The notes beneath the pieces were generated by a model. It had not been told where the DNA came from and did no database searches. It saw only the letters and a program-made list of their open reading frames with translations. Shown one piece after another: positions 9,259-19,317 of a DNA stretch of 57,194 bases. The position numbers and the translations under genes were made by a program. The stretch is from positions 1 to 57,194 of the forward strand of contig CALFSK010000009.1 in the NCBI GenBank assembly GCA_937916845.1, in the 5' to 3' direction. The stretch's first letter is position 1. Every line of letters starts with the position of its first letter. This DNA is from an uncultured Lactobacillus sp. Its GTDB lineage: Bacteria; Bacillota; Bacilli; Lactobacillales; Lactobacillaceae.

Positions 9259-12200
9259 AACCGTTCAAATGTGTCGCATTTATCAGCATTTTATTGGGAA
9301 CTAAAGCGTGAGCCATAGTTGAGCAGAATTCCCCGTTATGACGGACGAGCTTTATGCCACGGTACCAGCGCCAGCCTTGCCAACTAGCAAGTCCCAATAC
9401 GATGAGCCCGCAAATCACGGTCAACCAACGCCCCAGTGTCAATCCCGGCGTCTGATAAGTCAACTTGATCGTGTGGTGGCCCGCACTTAACCGCGCCCCC
9501 ACGAAGGCTAAGTTGACAACCTGCGTCTTAACGGGTTTGCCGTCAACTTGTAACTGCCAACCGGTGGAATACGGAATCGACGTTGTTAGAACGCTGGCTT
9601 TCGTTGTCCGGGTCTTCCCCGTCACTTGGTTATTCGTCACCTTCAGGCCTTGCAACCCTTGCTGTTGAAGGCGGTGCGTCTGTTGCATATAGGCTTTACC
9701 AAATGGCACCGCAATTAACTTAGCGGACTTAAAGTGCATGCCGCGAATACTCGTAAAGTTCAACACGATCGTTTTCCGCGCTGAATGGCTATTGCCAAGA
9801 TTAATCACAGCCTTAGTTCGCGGTTCGTAATCCGACATGTTAGTCGTCCCAAGCTGGTTAAAGCTGACCAGGTTGTCCACCGTCTGCGCGTTCAGCGAAT
9901 AACCGCTGGCACTCAAATTGCCCTTCAACCCGTCGCGAATATCGTCCAAATAGTCGACCTTCGTATACGGTCGGTCCGTAAAGACATTGGTATTTTGACT
10001 GGTCTTCAGCTCATTTTTAATAGATGACCGGTCATACGTGATGCCATCTAGGACCAAGTACATTTCGGTATTCCGGTACCGTTTTGGGTGCTTAATGGTG
10101 AGCTGATAAGGAACCTGGTGCCCCTGCACATCACTAATCATCGACTTCAAACCGTTCGCGTTAGTCTGTGCGTTTTTCGCTAACCACTGTTGGTTCTCTT
10201 GAATCAGCTTCAGCAGTCGTTGACTAGGATTGGTCATCCCGGTTGCGGGTGTCAAACTAACCCGCTGCTTATCCGTCAACGTGACCGTTTTGTCCGGTAA
10301 CTTACTCAAAAGATTATTGGACGTTCCGGTACTGTGTTGATTACGATAAATGATCACTTTATCCGTACTATCCAACACCGTCGTGTCATCGGCCTGCACC
10401 GTATAGGCCACTTCTTGCCCGGTCTTTTTAGGTGCAACCGTTTTAACGCCGCTTGCAGAATCGGACGTGACGGCGCCTTGCAATAAGGCTTGTTCCTTAT
10501 CGACCGCACTCAGCTGGTTAAACTTCGTCGTGTTCAACCGTTGTGTTTGCGTGTAAGCCAGTGGTAACGCGTTAGCCGACTTTAGCAATACCGTCCCGGT
10601 ATGGTTACTCAACCCGTAAATGAACTGGTCGGGATAAATTTTAGGGTCCCCGGCCTTCATTTTCACAACTTGGTATCCCGCCGGTAACGATTGCCCCTTC
10701 AACTGGTCTTCGCGGGCAAACATATACTGGACTCCGAGTAAGTTATTGAAGGTCGTCCGCCCGTTCAAGGTTCCAAGGGGCGAATTCATGGCGTATTCCG
10801 AGTTGCCTAACGTCTGACTTAACTGGCCAACGTAGGAATTTTGCACGGAAAAATACGACCCAACGGTGTGGGTGCCTAAGACCATCGGCACGTCGCTTTC
10901 AGCGGAGCGCATCGTGTAGTAGTTCGGCACGAGGGCCGTCCGGTAAAACTGCCCATTTTTTGGCAATCCGGTCTGAGCGCCATCAACGTAACCCTTAACC
11001 CACTTCATTGCAGTCCCCCGGCGAATCTGTTCCGTACTATTGGAATTGGTATTCGTGCTTAACCAGCCGAGCCCGTTATTCGCCAAATTTAGCGTGACCA
11101 CTCCGAGCAGTAACACGTTAAACTGGCGGGAAGTCAGATTCAAGCTGCGTTTTGCCAACAGCAGTCCGACTAGTGCCAGTAAAATTAAGTAAGTCGCAAT
11201 GTCGTGCTTACGAATATTGAGATAGAATCCGTTGATGAGCCAAATTAAAATGAGCCACCCAAAACTAACACCCGCGATCCACTTCAAATCACCCGCCGTT
11301 AATCCAGTTATATGATCAACTAGTACCATCGTGGCGTAAGCAAATACTAAGGTCGCCATCAATAACCACCGATTTGACGGTGTCGAAAAGACGTTAAAGA
11401 CGGCGGCAAAACTCGGCACTAAGATACCAATCATCATGGCAATTAAAACCCAGTTTAAGACCCAGTACCGCTTAAAGTGCCGCAACGTATAAATCATACT
11501 AATAAAGCTAATCCCACTCAGACCAAGCGTGATCCAATACTGCACGCTACCACCGTTGGTCAACAACCGGTTGGGCAAGTTCACGTAGTAGTTGATTGGA
11601 TAAGTGAGCAATCCGTTGGCAAAATTAAAACTTGCCCGGGTAGCGTGGAGCATGGCCAGTAAGGTTGGAACTAGAATAATTCCAGCCATGCCAACGCCAA
11701 GTAGTGCCGCAACCGCTAAACGCCAAAGGAGTTGCACAAACGACCGCATCTCGGCGTGCTCACGTTTACGCGCCCAAAACCGGACAAACGCGTAAATCAA
11801 ACTCCCTAGGGCCAGCAAGTAAGCAAAGTAAAAGTTACTCATAATGACAACTGCCGTAATCACACTCAGTGGCAACCAGCTGTGTCCGCGTAAGACCCGT
11901 TCAATCGCCCAACAGAGCAGTGGAAACCAAATCATTGGTAATAAAAAGAACGGGTGGTGCATCCCAACGTAAAACGTATACGCCGTAAACGTATAGGTCA
12001 GGCTCCCAATCAACTGGCTGAACCGACTAAATTTAAACTGGTGGCTAAAGGCCAAAAATGCCAGGCCGACAAAATAAAGGCGCAGTAAAATCAACGCCTG
12101 ATAGCCCCACTCCAGGTGTGCACGCGGAATGAAGGCAACTAAGTAGTTAAACGGATCCCCTACCACGTAGTAGGCAAACGTCGTTAACTGGTCCGCACCT

Positions 12201-12415
12201 AAGCCGAGGTTCCAAGACCAACTAAATAGGCCCTGACCCCCACCGCGCAATATTTCTTGGAAGGTTAACAGGATTGGAAAGTGTTGCGCAATCCCATCGA
12301 CTTCCCAAATGAGCGTGCGTCCCGCCAAAAACAGTCCGCTATAGCTGATTGCCGCAATGAGGACAAACATCAAACTATACCAGACCGCTAACGGTATTTT
12401 ACGTCCTTTAATCAA
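9257..12415 (-). CDS. YfhO-family multi-spanning membrane protein
   Basis: 1052-residue integral membrane protein. The N-terminal half has about 12 hydrophobic helices, with the first external loop carrying DGIAQHFP, and LSWSWNLGLG-like and GDPFNYL segments typical of YfhO proteins. A large extracellular domain follows (about residues 450-990) with one further helix near the end (LTVICGLIVLGLASW). YfhO proteins are GT-C-like and have been linked to glycosylation of lipoteichoic acid or surface polymers; the substrate here is unknown. The start is TTG at 12415, after AAAAGGGG at 8 nt; a nearby ATG is in another frame and stops at once. About 38 residues follow the last helix, an unusually long tail. 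It appears to be a single-gene unit. Confidence 0.85.
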   Translation of the reverse strand: MIKGRKIPLAVWYSLMFVLIAAISYSGLFLAGRTLIWEVDGIAQHFPILLTFQEILRGGGQGLFSWSWNLGLGADQLTTFAYYVVGDPFNYLVAFIPRAHLEWGYQALILLRLYFVGLAFLAFSHQFKFSRFSQLIGSLTYTFTAYTFYVGMHHPFFLLPMIWFPLLCWAIERVLRGHSWLPLSVITAVVIMSNFYFAYLLALGSLIYAFVRFWARKREHAEMRSFVQLLWRLAVAALLGVGMAGIILVPTLLAMLHATRASFNFANGLLTYPINYYVNLPNRLLTNGGSVQYWITLGLSGISFISMIYTLRHFKRYWVLNWVLIAMMIGILVPSFAAVFNVFSTPSNRWLLMATLVFAYATMVLVDHITGLTAGDLKWIAGVSFGWLILIWLINGFYLNIRKHDIATYLILLALVGLLLAKRSLNLTSRQFNVLLLGVVTLNLANNGLGWLSTNTNSNSTEQIRRGTAMKWVKGYVDGAQTGLPKNGQFYRTALVPNYYTMRSAESDVPMVLGTHTVGSYFSVQNSYVGQLSQTLGNSEYAMNSPLGTLNGRTTFNNLLGVQYMFAREDQLKGQSLPAGYQVVKMKAGDPKIYPDQFIYGLSNHTGTVLLKSANALPLAYTQTQRLNTTKFNQLSAVDKEQALLQGAVTSDSASGVKTVAPKKTGQEVAYTVQADDTTVLDSTDKVIIYRNQHSTGTSNNLLSKLPDKTVTLTDKQRVSLTPATGMTNPSQRLLKLIQENQQWLAKNAQTNANGLKSMISDVQGHQVPYQLTIKHPKRYRNTEMYLVLDGITYDRSSIKNELKTSQNTNVFTDRPYTKVDYLDDIRDGLKGNLSASGYSLNAQTVDNLVSFNQLGTTNMSDYEPRTKAVINLGNSHSARKTIVLNFTSIRGMHFKSAKLIAVPFGKAYMQQTHRLQQQGLQGLKVTNNQVTGKTRTTKASVLTTSIPYSTGWQLQVDGKPVKTQVVNLAFVGARLSAGHHTIKLTYQTPGLTLGRWLTVICGLIVLGLASWQGWRWYRGIKLVRHNGEFCSTMAHALVPNKMLINATHLNG

Positions 12416-12583
12416 AGATTCATTCCCCTTTTTTCCTAAATTAATGCTAATTTATGTAGCCCCATATAATGCCTAACCTAAAACAATGGTCTCATTTTAC
12501 CATTAATCGCTAAAAAGTCCGTCCGCTTCACCAAAATCTTAATGAATTAGCAACTTAGGACACAAACCGTTCAATCAAACTAC

Positions 12584-12624
12584 AAAAAAAGTTCCCTACA
12601 GAATTTCATGTGGGAAACCTTTTT
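12584..12624. terminator. Bidirectional terminator downstream of mutL
   Basis: Arms 12590-12600 and 12609-12620 pair around an 8 nt loop, with seven A on one side and five T on the other. It ends the mutS-mutL transcript 160 nt after mutL. The rest of 12416-12784 holds the repeat at 12671 and the upstream region of the yfhO-like gene, with no clear promoter. Confidence 0.75.
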
Positions 12625-12670
12625 AACAATATCAAATCAAAAAGCTTAACTTATAGTCGTTAACTAGTCG

Positions 12671-12776
12671 CTCCGGGGTAATTGCGTCTTGTGCAATTAT
12701 TCCGGGCGAGGTCTGAGACCGCTTTTCAGGCTCAGACCGGTCCCACGACCGCGTGCTATCAACGCCAACCGGAATC
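12671..12776 (+). repeat. Four-way-junction element, 5'-truncated copy
   Basis: Arms P3 (CCGGGGTAATTGC with GCAATTATTCCGG) and P4 (TCTGAG with CTCAGA, tip ACCGCTTTTCAGG) are intact, with the joint GCGAGG between them. The 3' half reads CCGGTCCCACGACCGCGTGC and ends AACCGG, as in the copy at 38471-38650. P2 and the 5' strand of P1 are absent. It is in the mutL 3' region, before the terminator. Confidence 0.75.
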
Positions 12777-12784
12777 GATTTTGG

Positions 12785-14839
12785 CTAGCCATGAAGTGGT
12801 GATTCGTGACTATCTTGAATTCGCTTGAACATCCGCTCCATGTCGGAATTAGTGAAATGAACCGTTACCGGCCGCCCATGAGGACAATTAAACGGATTCT
12901 CGCAAGTTGGGAGTTTTTTCAGTAACGCCCGCGCCTGCTGGTCATCCAAATGATGATTGGCCTTGATGGCTCGCTTGCACGACATCATGATAGCCGATTT
13001 TTCACGGAATTGGGCGACGGTCAGATGGCCATCTTGCAAACACCAATCGACCATTTCCTTAATTGTATCCTCTTCTTGCCCCGCTTTAAACCAGGTCGGG
13101 TGCGAATGGACGATAAAGCTATTACCGCCAAACGGTTCGAGGTAAAGTCCTAGTTCCGCCAATAACGGTAGTTTTTCCTTAATCTTTAACACGTCACTCG
13201 TCGGATAATCTAAAATAATTGGCACTAGCAAGTTCTGTTGGTCAGCGCTAACCTCACCAATGGCTTGCCGGTAATATTCATAGTTAATCCGCTCCTGCGC
13301 GGCGTGTTGATCCAAGATGTACATGCCATCATCAGACTCGGCCAATAAATACGTGCCGTGCATCTGTCCCAAGTAACGTAACTGTGGGAAGCGCTCAGCG
13401 TCGGGCGCTTCACTCGTTGCCGTTCTAGCTGGGTCAGCGACTTCCGACACGGCCGAAGCTGGCTGTCCAAATGGTAACGCCGGCGCTTCACTTTGATACT
13501 TTTGGTCAAAATTCGTTACGGCACTCGTTTGTAACTCGTGTCGGTCATTGATCATAATGGGCTCCGGCGCCTCACTGTTCCCGGATTCAGCAACCGAATT
13601 TTCCGACGTCGTGTCTGCCGCCGTTACCTGACTTGCAGGCGCGCTACTAGTAGCTGGCTTGGCGGTGTCACTTGCTGGACTAGTCGCTGGTTCAGCGACC
13701 GCTGCTAACGACGCTGCAAAACTTTCCGCCGCTTGCGGACTCATGCTGGCAACGTGATACTGTGACGACGCGGCGTTTAGATCCATCGCCAACTGATCCG
13801 TACTCAACCGTTCCCGCCGGTGGCTCCCTAAGTTGGTAAGAGCTGATGGAATCAAGTTCACGTCCGCTAACCGGGCTGTAATCGTTGTACTGATTAACTT
13901 AGCTAAGGCAGGCTCCTTGCTTAAGCGAACTTCTTGCTTAGTGGGATGAACGTTAACGTCCACCAACAAAGGGTCCATTTGCAAGTCAATAACGGCAATC
14001 GGGTAACGTCCCACCATCAGCTTGGATCCGTAACCTTGAATGACCGCTTTAGTCAGTTGCTGATTTTTGATTGCCCGTCCGTTGATTAAAATCGTAATGT
14101 ATTGCCGACTGGAACGGGTTAAGGCGGGTAGTGCCACGTACCCTTTCAGTTGAAAATCATCGTCATTTCCCGCAATCGCCACCATTTTTCGGGCATTCGC
14201 TACCCCGTAAATACCGGCAATCACCCGTTGTAAGTCACCGCGTCCCGCTGTCTTCAATAATTCCTTGGAATTATGAACGAGCCGAAACGCTACTTCAGGG
14301 TAGCTCAACGCCAAGCGGTTGACCACGTCAACGATGTTGCCCAGTTCCGTCTGGGGTGATTTCAAGTATTTTAAACGTGCGGGTGTATTGAAGAATAAAT
14401 CGGTGACGGTGATGTCCGTCCCCTGCCGCAGTGGCGCCGGCGCTTGGTGTAGTAACTTGCCCCCACGGTAGTGAATACTCGTGCCACTCGTGCCGGTGCT
14501 GGTCGCCATAACGACGTCAGCAACTGACGCGATACTGGGTAGCGCTTCGCCACGAAAACCTAGCGAACGCACCTGAAACAAGTCTTTCCGCGAAGTGATT
14601 TTACTCGTGGCGTGCCGTTTAAAGGCCGTCAGAACATCTTCGTCAGCAATCCCGTCACCATCGTCAATCACCCGAATGGACTGGACCCCGGATGCCAAAA
14701 TAAGCACGTCAACTTGGCTAGCGTGCGCATCCACCGCGTTTTCAACTAATTCCTTTACGACCGAGGCGGGCCGTTCCACAACTTCACCCGCAGCGATTTG
14801 ATCCGCTAACACGGTATCCAATTCATGAATTTTTCCCAT
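12785..14839 (-). CDS. mutL: DNA mismatch repair protein MutL
   Basis: 684-residue mismatch-repair coordinator. The N-terminal GHKL ATPase shows [14 protein letters not shown] and [11 protein letters not shown] roughly 120-residue Ala/Ser/Thr-rich linker (about 350-470) leads to the C-terminal dimerisation domain. That domain holds the endonuclease motif [19 protein letters not shown] and CPHGRP, so this is the nicking type of MutL found where MutH is absent. The start is the ATG at 14839, 9 nt after AAAGG; an ATG two codons upstream is too close to that site. It lies 24 nt downstream of mutS. Confidence 0.97.
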   Translation of the reverse strand: MGKIHELDTVLADQIAAGEVVERPASVVKELVENAVDAHASQVDVLILASGVQSIRVIDDGDGIADEDVLTAFKRHATSKITSRKDLFQVRSLGFRGEALPSIASVADVVMATSTGTSGTSIHYRGGKLLHQAPAPLRQGTDITVTDLFFNTPARLKYLKSPQTELGNIVDVVNRLALSYPEVAFRLVHNSKELLKTAGRGDLQRVIAGIYGVANARKMVAIAGNDDDFQLKGYVALPALTRSSRQYITILINGRAIKNQQLTKAVIQGYGSKLMVGRYPIAVIDLQMDPLLVDVNVHPTKQEVRLSKEPALAKLISTTITARLADVNLIPSALTNLGSHRRERLSTDQLAMDLNAASSQYHVASMSPQAAESFAASLAAVAEPATSPASDTAKPATSSAPASQVTAADTTSENSVAESGNSEAPEPIMINDRHELQTSAVTNFDQKYQSEAPALPFGQPASAVSEVADPARTATSEAPDAERFPQLRYLGQMHGTYLLAESDDGMYILDQHAAQERINYEYYRQAIGEVSADQQNLLVPIILDYPTSDVLKIKEKLPLLAELGLYLEPFGGNSFIVHSHPTWFKAGQEEDTIKEMVDWCLQDGHLTVAQFREKSAIMMSCKRAIKANHHLDDQQARALLKKLPTCENPFNCPHGRPVTVHFTNSDMERMFKRIQDSHESPLHG

Positions 14840-14863
14840 AACCATCGGCCTTTCTATCTAAAT

Positions 14864-17524
14864 TTATTTACTTAACTTCTGTTGCCACTTATAGAGCTGA
14901 TTCATTACATCCATCGGTGTCATCGCCATCAGATTCAAGTTTTTCAACTGTTGTAAAACCTTTTCGTCCTTGGCGTTTGTAACAGTCGGTTCACTGAATA
15001 ACGAGAGCTGCTCATCCGCTTCAGCCACTTCTTCCGGCTGAGTTTCAGCGCTGGCACTAACTTCTGATGCGACAAGGCTGACTGGCGCATCGGGCACGGG
15101 TGCCGCACTAGCTGCCAATGAATCGGCCGTCGTAGACACCGCGCTCGTCTGGCTTTCCAGGCTCGTTAAAATCGTATTAGCCCGCTTCAACAAAGCATCC
15201 GGCATCCCGGCTAACTTAGCCACGTGGACCCCGTACGATTTATCGGCAGCCCCTGGTTCAACTTTGTGTAAAAAGACTAACTCCCCGTTTTGTTCGGTGG
15301 CCCCAACGTGGACGTTGCGGAGGCCTTTTAATTCTTGATCCAAAACCGTTAGTTCATGGTAGTGGGTCGAAAACAAGGTCTTGGCATGGATATTGTTATG
15401 CACAAATTCAATAATTGCTTGTGCCAACGCCATCCCATCGTAAGTCGCGGTTCCCCGACCAATTTCGTCAAACAGTACCAAACTGTTAGCCGTGGCGTGT
15501 TGCAAAGCGTTGTTGGCTTCCTGCATTTCGACCATGAACGTACTTTGGCCCGAGATTAGATCATCTGTCGCACCAATGCGTGTAAAGATTTGGTCAAAAA
15601 TTGGCAGTTGCGCTGCTTTAGCTGGGACGAAACAACCAATCTGCGCCATGATGACCGTTAACGCCAACTGCCGCATGTAGGTACTCTTCCCGGACATGTT
15701 CGGTCCCGTAATCAGCAGCACCGTCTCATCCGGGGTCATCTTAACGTCGTTCGGCACGTAACTCTGATTACCCATCACCTTTTCAACGACCGGGTGACGA
15801 CCTTCTTCAATCTTTAAGTCGTGCGACTTGGTTAAGGTTGGCCGGACAAAATGATAATCTTCACTGACAACGGCGAAACTTTGTAAGACGTCAATCGCCG
15901 CAACCGCCTTAGCTAACGTTTGAAGCCGCTTAATGGCACCCTTAACGGTTTCGCGCACCTTCGTGAAGAGTTGGTACTCCAACTGAGTAGAATGGCTCTC
16001 AGCCTCTAATATCAAGGCTTCGTGTTCCTTCAATTCAGGCGTACTGAACCGTTCCGCGTTGGTCAACGTTTGTTTCCGTTCATAACGGTCACTTGGGAGC
16101 TGTGCCAAGTTCGTTTTGGTGACTTCGATGTAATACCCAAAAACGCGGTTAAACCCGATTTTTAAGTTCTTGATTCCAGTCACTTGGCGTTCCTTAGCTT
16201 CTAATTCCGCAATCCACTTTTTCCCGTTGTTCATGGCATCGCGATACTTATCTAACTGCGGATCATAGCCATCCTTAATGACCCCGCCATCCGTAACTGA
16301 CAACGGTGCTTCTTCCACGATGGCTTGGTCGATCAGGTCGGCAACGTCTTCGACGGGATCAAGTTGACTCACTTCCGCATCAAAAACTTTTGCATTCAAC
16401 TCTGATAAGATATAGCGAATCTTCGGTACTTGTCGTAACGACGTTTTTAATTGGATCAAGTCCCGACCGTTCACACTCCCGAAAGCAACGCGGCCTGCGA
16501 GGCGTTCCAAGTCGTAAACTTTCACTAATTCTTCCTGCAAATTATTGCGTTCAAAATAGTGGTCTAACAGTGCGGCCACTTTGTTTTGACGTGTTTCAAT
16601 GTCCTTCTTCACAATGAGTGGACGGTCCAACCACTGTTTAAGTAGTCGGCCCCCCATTGCCGTCTTAGTTTCGTCGAGTAACCACAGTAACGTGCCCTGT
16701 TTCTTACCCGTCCGAATCGACTTCATTAATTCCAAGTTATATTTAGAGTTGTGATCCAATTTCAAAAAGTATGACGGTTCATAAGCGACCGCTTTTTGTA
16801 AATGGGCCAGACTCCGCTTCTGCGTCACCGTGATATACATCAATAGGTGCTCAACAACCTGCTTTTCAAGGTCAACCGTCAAGTCCTGAGTCAGATAACT
16901 CAGCGCCGATTGTGGTGTCACTTGGTTTTGTTCGGAAATCAAGATGCCAAGCGTCTTGATCTGCTTGCGCAAGTCACTGGATACCGAATCATCCACAACG
17001 ATTTCCTTCGTTTGTAAGCTGGTCAGTTCGTTAATTAATGCATCGTCAGTCGTCAGCAAACTCGTTTTCAATTCACCGGTCGATAGGTCGGCGTACGCAA
17101 AGCCCATCTGCTGGTCCACCTGAATCAAGGCCGTCAAATAGTTATTCGACTTGGCTTGTTCAGCGCCGCGTTCTAACGTGGTCCCGGGCGTTACCAATTG
17201 GATAACTTCCCGTTTGACCATACCCTTAGCGAGCTTAGGATCTTCCATTTGCTCACAGATGGCGACTTTATAGCCCTTATCAACTAAAATATCGATATAA
17301 TTTTGAACGGCACGGTGTGGCACACCACACATTGGAATTGGATTGGCCGCCGAATGGTTCCGCGTCGTTAAGGTCAACTCAAGTAGCTGAGCCCCTTTAA
17401 TGGCGTCATCAAAAAACATCTCGTAAAAGTCACCGAGTCGATAAAACAAAAACGCATCGGGGTATTGATTTTTCACGGCAAAATATTGACGCATCATTGG
17501 GGTATCATTAGTTTTCTGTGGCAC
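14864..17524 (-). CDS. mutS: DNA mismatch recognition protein MutS
   Basis: 886-residue mismatch sensor. The N-terminal domain carries the mismatch-wedge region ([28 protein letters not shown] with the Phe-x-Glu equivalent). Connector, lever and clamp domains follow, then the ABC-type ATPase with Walker [10 protein letters not shown], Walker [12 protein letters not shown] and the STHYHEL His switch. A low-complexity Ala/Ser/Glu insert of about 60 residues (about 800-860) ends in QLSLF, which resembles a sliding-clamp binding peptide. The start is GTG at 17524 with TAGGA upstream. It is 28 nt downstream of ymdB and upstream of mutL. Confidence 0.97.
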   Translation of the reverse strand: MPQKTNDTPMMRQYFAVKNQYPDAFLFYRLGDFYEMFFDDAIKGAQLLELTLTTRNHSAANPIPMCGVPHRAVQNYIDILVDKGYKVAICEQMEDPKLAKGMVKREVIQLVTPGTTLERGAEQAKSNNYLTALIQVDQQMGFAYADLSTGELKTSLLTTDDALINELTSLQTKEIVVDDSVSSDLRKQIKTLGILISEQNQVTPQSALSYLTQDLTVDLEKQVVEHLLMYITVTQKRSLAHLQKAVAYEPSYFLKLDHNSKYNLELMKSIRTGKKQGTLLWLLDETKTAMGGRLLKQWLDRPLIVKKDIETRQNKVAALLDHYFERNNLQEELVKVYDLERLAGRVAFGSVNGRDLIQLKTSLRQVPKIRYILSELNAKVFDAEVSQLDPVEDVADLIDQAIVEEAPLSVTDGGVIKDGYDPQLDKYRDAMNNGKKWIAELEAKERQVTGIKNLKIGFNRVFGYYIEVTKTNLAQLPSDRYERKQTLTNAERFSTPELKEHEALILEAESHSTQLEYQLFTKVRETVKGAIKRLQTLAKAVAAIDVLQSFAVVSEDYHFVRPTLTKSHDLKIEEGRHPVVEKVMGNQSYVPNDVKMTPDETVLLITGPNMSGKSTYMRQLALTVIMAQIGCFVPAKAAQLPIFDQIFTRIGATDDLISGQSTFMVEMQEANNALQHATANSLVLFDEIGRGTATYDGMALAQAIIEFVHNNIHAKTLFSTHYHELTVLDQELKGLRNVHVGATEQNGELVFLHKVEPGAADKSYGVHVAKLAGMPDALLKRANTILTSLESQTSAVSTTADSLAASAAPVPDAPVSLVASEVSASAETQPEEVAEADEQLSLFSEPTVTNAKDEKVLQQLKNLNLMAMTPMDVMNQLYKWQQKLSK

Positions 17525-17552
17525 GAATCGTTCCTACTTTCTATTTCTAACT

Positions 17553-18359
17553 TTAATCATCAAAATACGGGTGATCCGGATTGATCAAGACCCGTTGAAT
17601 TTTCTTTGCGTGACCGTTCTTTTCGTCCAGGTCAATCACACAACCGGATAAAACGGCCGGACTGTCTTCTTGGACGTTAAACCGGGTCGGCATTTGTTCC
17701 AAGAACCGTTGGATGACATTTTCACGCGTCATCCCCAAGATGCCATTATAAGGGCCCGTAAAGCCGACGTCACTTAAAAAGGCCGTTCCTTCTGGTAAGA
17801 CCCGTTCGTCACTAGTTTGAACGTGGGTATGCGTCCCAATCACCGCACTAACTTGGCCATCTAAGTACCACGCCATGGCTTCTTTTTCACTAGTCGTTTC
17901 AGCATGGAAATCAACAAAGATGTTCGGGGTCGTCTCCCGCAGTTCTTCAACGAGCGGTTGAACCGTCGTGAACGGATCCGCTAAGTTTTGGCCCATAAAG
18001 ACGTTACCTTGCAAGTTAATCACGGCTAACTTGGCCGTATTGACGTTAACGATCGTGTAGCCCTTCCCCGGCGTCGTCGCGATTGGAAAGTTTAGTGGAC
18101 GCACCAGCTTCTTGGCATCCCCAATGAAATCAAAAATCTCATTGTTATCCCAAGTATGGTTTCCCATCGTAATCACATCCGCTCCGGCACTCAAAAAATC
18201 TTTATAGACTTGTTGACTGATTCCGCGACCACGGGTGGCATTTTCACCATTCACAATCGTCACTTGCGGTTTGTAGCGCCGCTTTAACTTTGGTAAGTAC
18301 GTGGCAATCGCGTCCTGCCCAACTTGACCCATGACATCGCCGACAAATAAAATTCGCAT
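17553..18359 (-). CDS. ymdB: YmdB-type 2',3'-cyclic nucleotide phosphodiesterase
   Basis: 268-residue metallophosphoesterase. YmdB of Bacillus hydrolyses cyclic nucleotides and influences biofilm and motility decisions, and is encoded next to rny there. Metal-ligand motifs are clear: GDVMG (Asp), NGENATRGRG, MGNHTWDN, DFHAETTSEKEAM and GTHTHVQT. Length matches the family. ATG at 18359 follows AAGGGAG. Here it is separated from rny by an XRE gene and heads a probable ymdB-mutS-mutL unit. Confidence 0.93.
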   Translation of the reverse strand: MRILFVGDVMGQVGQDAIATYLPKLKRRYKPQVTIVNGENATRGRGISQQVYKDFLSAGADVITMGNHTWDNNEIFDFIGDAKKLVRPLNFPIATTPGKGYTIVNVNTAKLAVINLQGNVFMGQNLADPFTTVQPLVEELRETTPNIFVDFHAETTSEKEAMAWYLDGQVSAVIGTHTHVQTSDERVLPEGTAFLSDVGFTGPYNGILGMTRENVIQRFLEQMPTRFNVQEDSPAVLSGCVIDLDEKNGHAKKIQRVLINPDHPYFDD

Positions 18360-18458
18360 AAGTTCTCCCTTGTTTTAACGTTATATTCACCATTTTAGCA
18401 TTAATCGGTTAGAAAAGTGGGGCGACATTTTCCAACAATCACTTTAATCACGTTGAAT

Positions 18459-18505
18459 AAAAAATGCTGTCCGGATTGACCATCGTCACCCAGCAGCATT
18501 TTATT
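18459..18505 (-). terminator. Terminator after the XRE gene
   Basis: On the minus strand AAAATGCTG pairs with CAGCATTTT around a 20 nt loop region, and TTTTTTATT follows. It separates the XRE gene from ymdB. Confidence 0.7.
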
Positions 18506-18522
18506 TAACTTCTCATTATTTT

Positions 18523-19119
18523 TCAGTGCGGGTAAATTCCCCATACCGTCAATCCCGCCACACCAACGACAATTAGTGGACCGGTAGCCCACCTAAAAAC
18601 TGGTTTTAAAGTGCTGACTAACCCGATTCCAAGGATAAGCCCAAATAACAACACCCCGTACAAATTAAACCAGCGGTGCCGTTCACGAAAAGGCGGCTGG
18701 TTATCCAACCCAAAGTAGCGGTTAAATTTGATTAAGTAATTGAGCGCCAATAACCCGACCAGAAAAAGGAAGCTGACCACCGGATTCATTAAATGCAACT
18801 TTGGCACTAAGAAGTTAACCGCGACTAATCCAATGTAGCCCACCGCCATCGCCCGTAACGCTAACTGGACGGGCCGAATTTGCTGCCGGACATCCTGGCG
18901 TCTTAAGTAATCTGTCATCCCACTGTCTTCTCGTAACAACGTATCTAACGACAATCCGTAAAAATCACTCAACCGTAATAAACTATCAATATCCGGGTAA
19001 CTATTCTCGGTTTCCCAACTAGAAATCGTTTGGCGGGAAACGTGTAGTTGTTCCGCGACGGCTTTTTGCGTCAAATGTTTCGCCAATCGCGCCTGTTTTA
19101 ATCGCTCACCGAACCGCAT
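18523..19119 (-). CDS. XRE-family regulator with membrane-spanning C terminus
   Basis: 198-residue protein. Residues 4-60 form a Cro/CI-type helix-turn-helix (RLKQARLAKHLTQKAVAEQL with VSRQTISSWE). From about residue 90 there are four hydrophobic segments (VGYIGLVAVNFL, VVSFLFLVGLLAL, LYGVLLFGLILGIG, GPLIVVGVAGLTVWGI). Such membrane-anchored XRE proteins are common in lactobacilli and their targets are usually unknown. I start at the ATG at 19119, 9 nt after AGAGG, rather than the GTG three codons earlier that abuts it. A TATAAT at 19147-19152 is a likely -10. It is a single-gene unit between rny and ymdB. Confidence 0.85.
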   Translation of the reverse strand: MRFGERLKQARLAKHLTQKAVAEQLHVSRQTISSWETENSYPDIDSLLRLSDFYGLSLDTLLREDSGMTDYLRRQDVRQQIRPVQLALRAMAVGYIGLVAVNFLVPKLHLMNPVVSFLFLVGLLALNYLIKFNRYFGLDNQPPFRERHRWFNLYGVLLFGLILGIGLVSTLKPVFRWATGPLIVVGVAGLTVWGIYPH

Positions 19120-19276
19120 CGCTATCACCCTCTCTTTAATACCCTGATTATAAGATGATTACTTAACGGAGCCTAGCTTAGAATCTTGGCACGCCGATTT
19201 AACGGCATTCCGTGGCACTGATCACGTTGGTTCGTTAGTCATCATTTCACTAAATCATCAGCAATTTTAATGGTCA

Positions 19277-19307
19277 CAAAAAAAGCCCGAGACCCAAGTC
19301 TCAGACT
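19277..19307 (-). terminator. Terminator after rny
   Basis: On the minus strand AGTCTGAGAC pairs fully (three G-U pairs) with GTCTCGGGCT over a TTGG loop, followed by seven T. Confidence 0.85.
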
Positions 19308-19317
19308 TATTTTCTGT

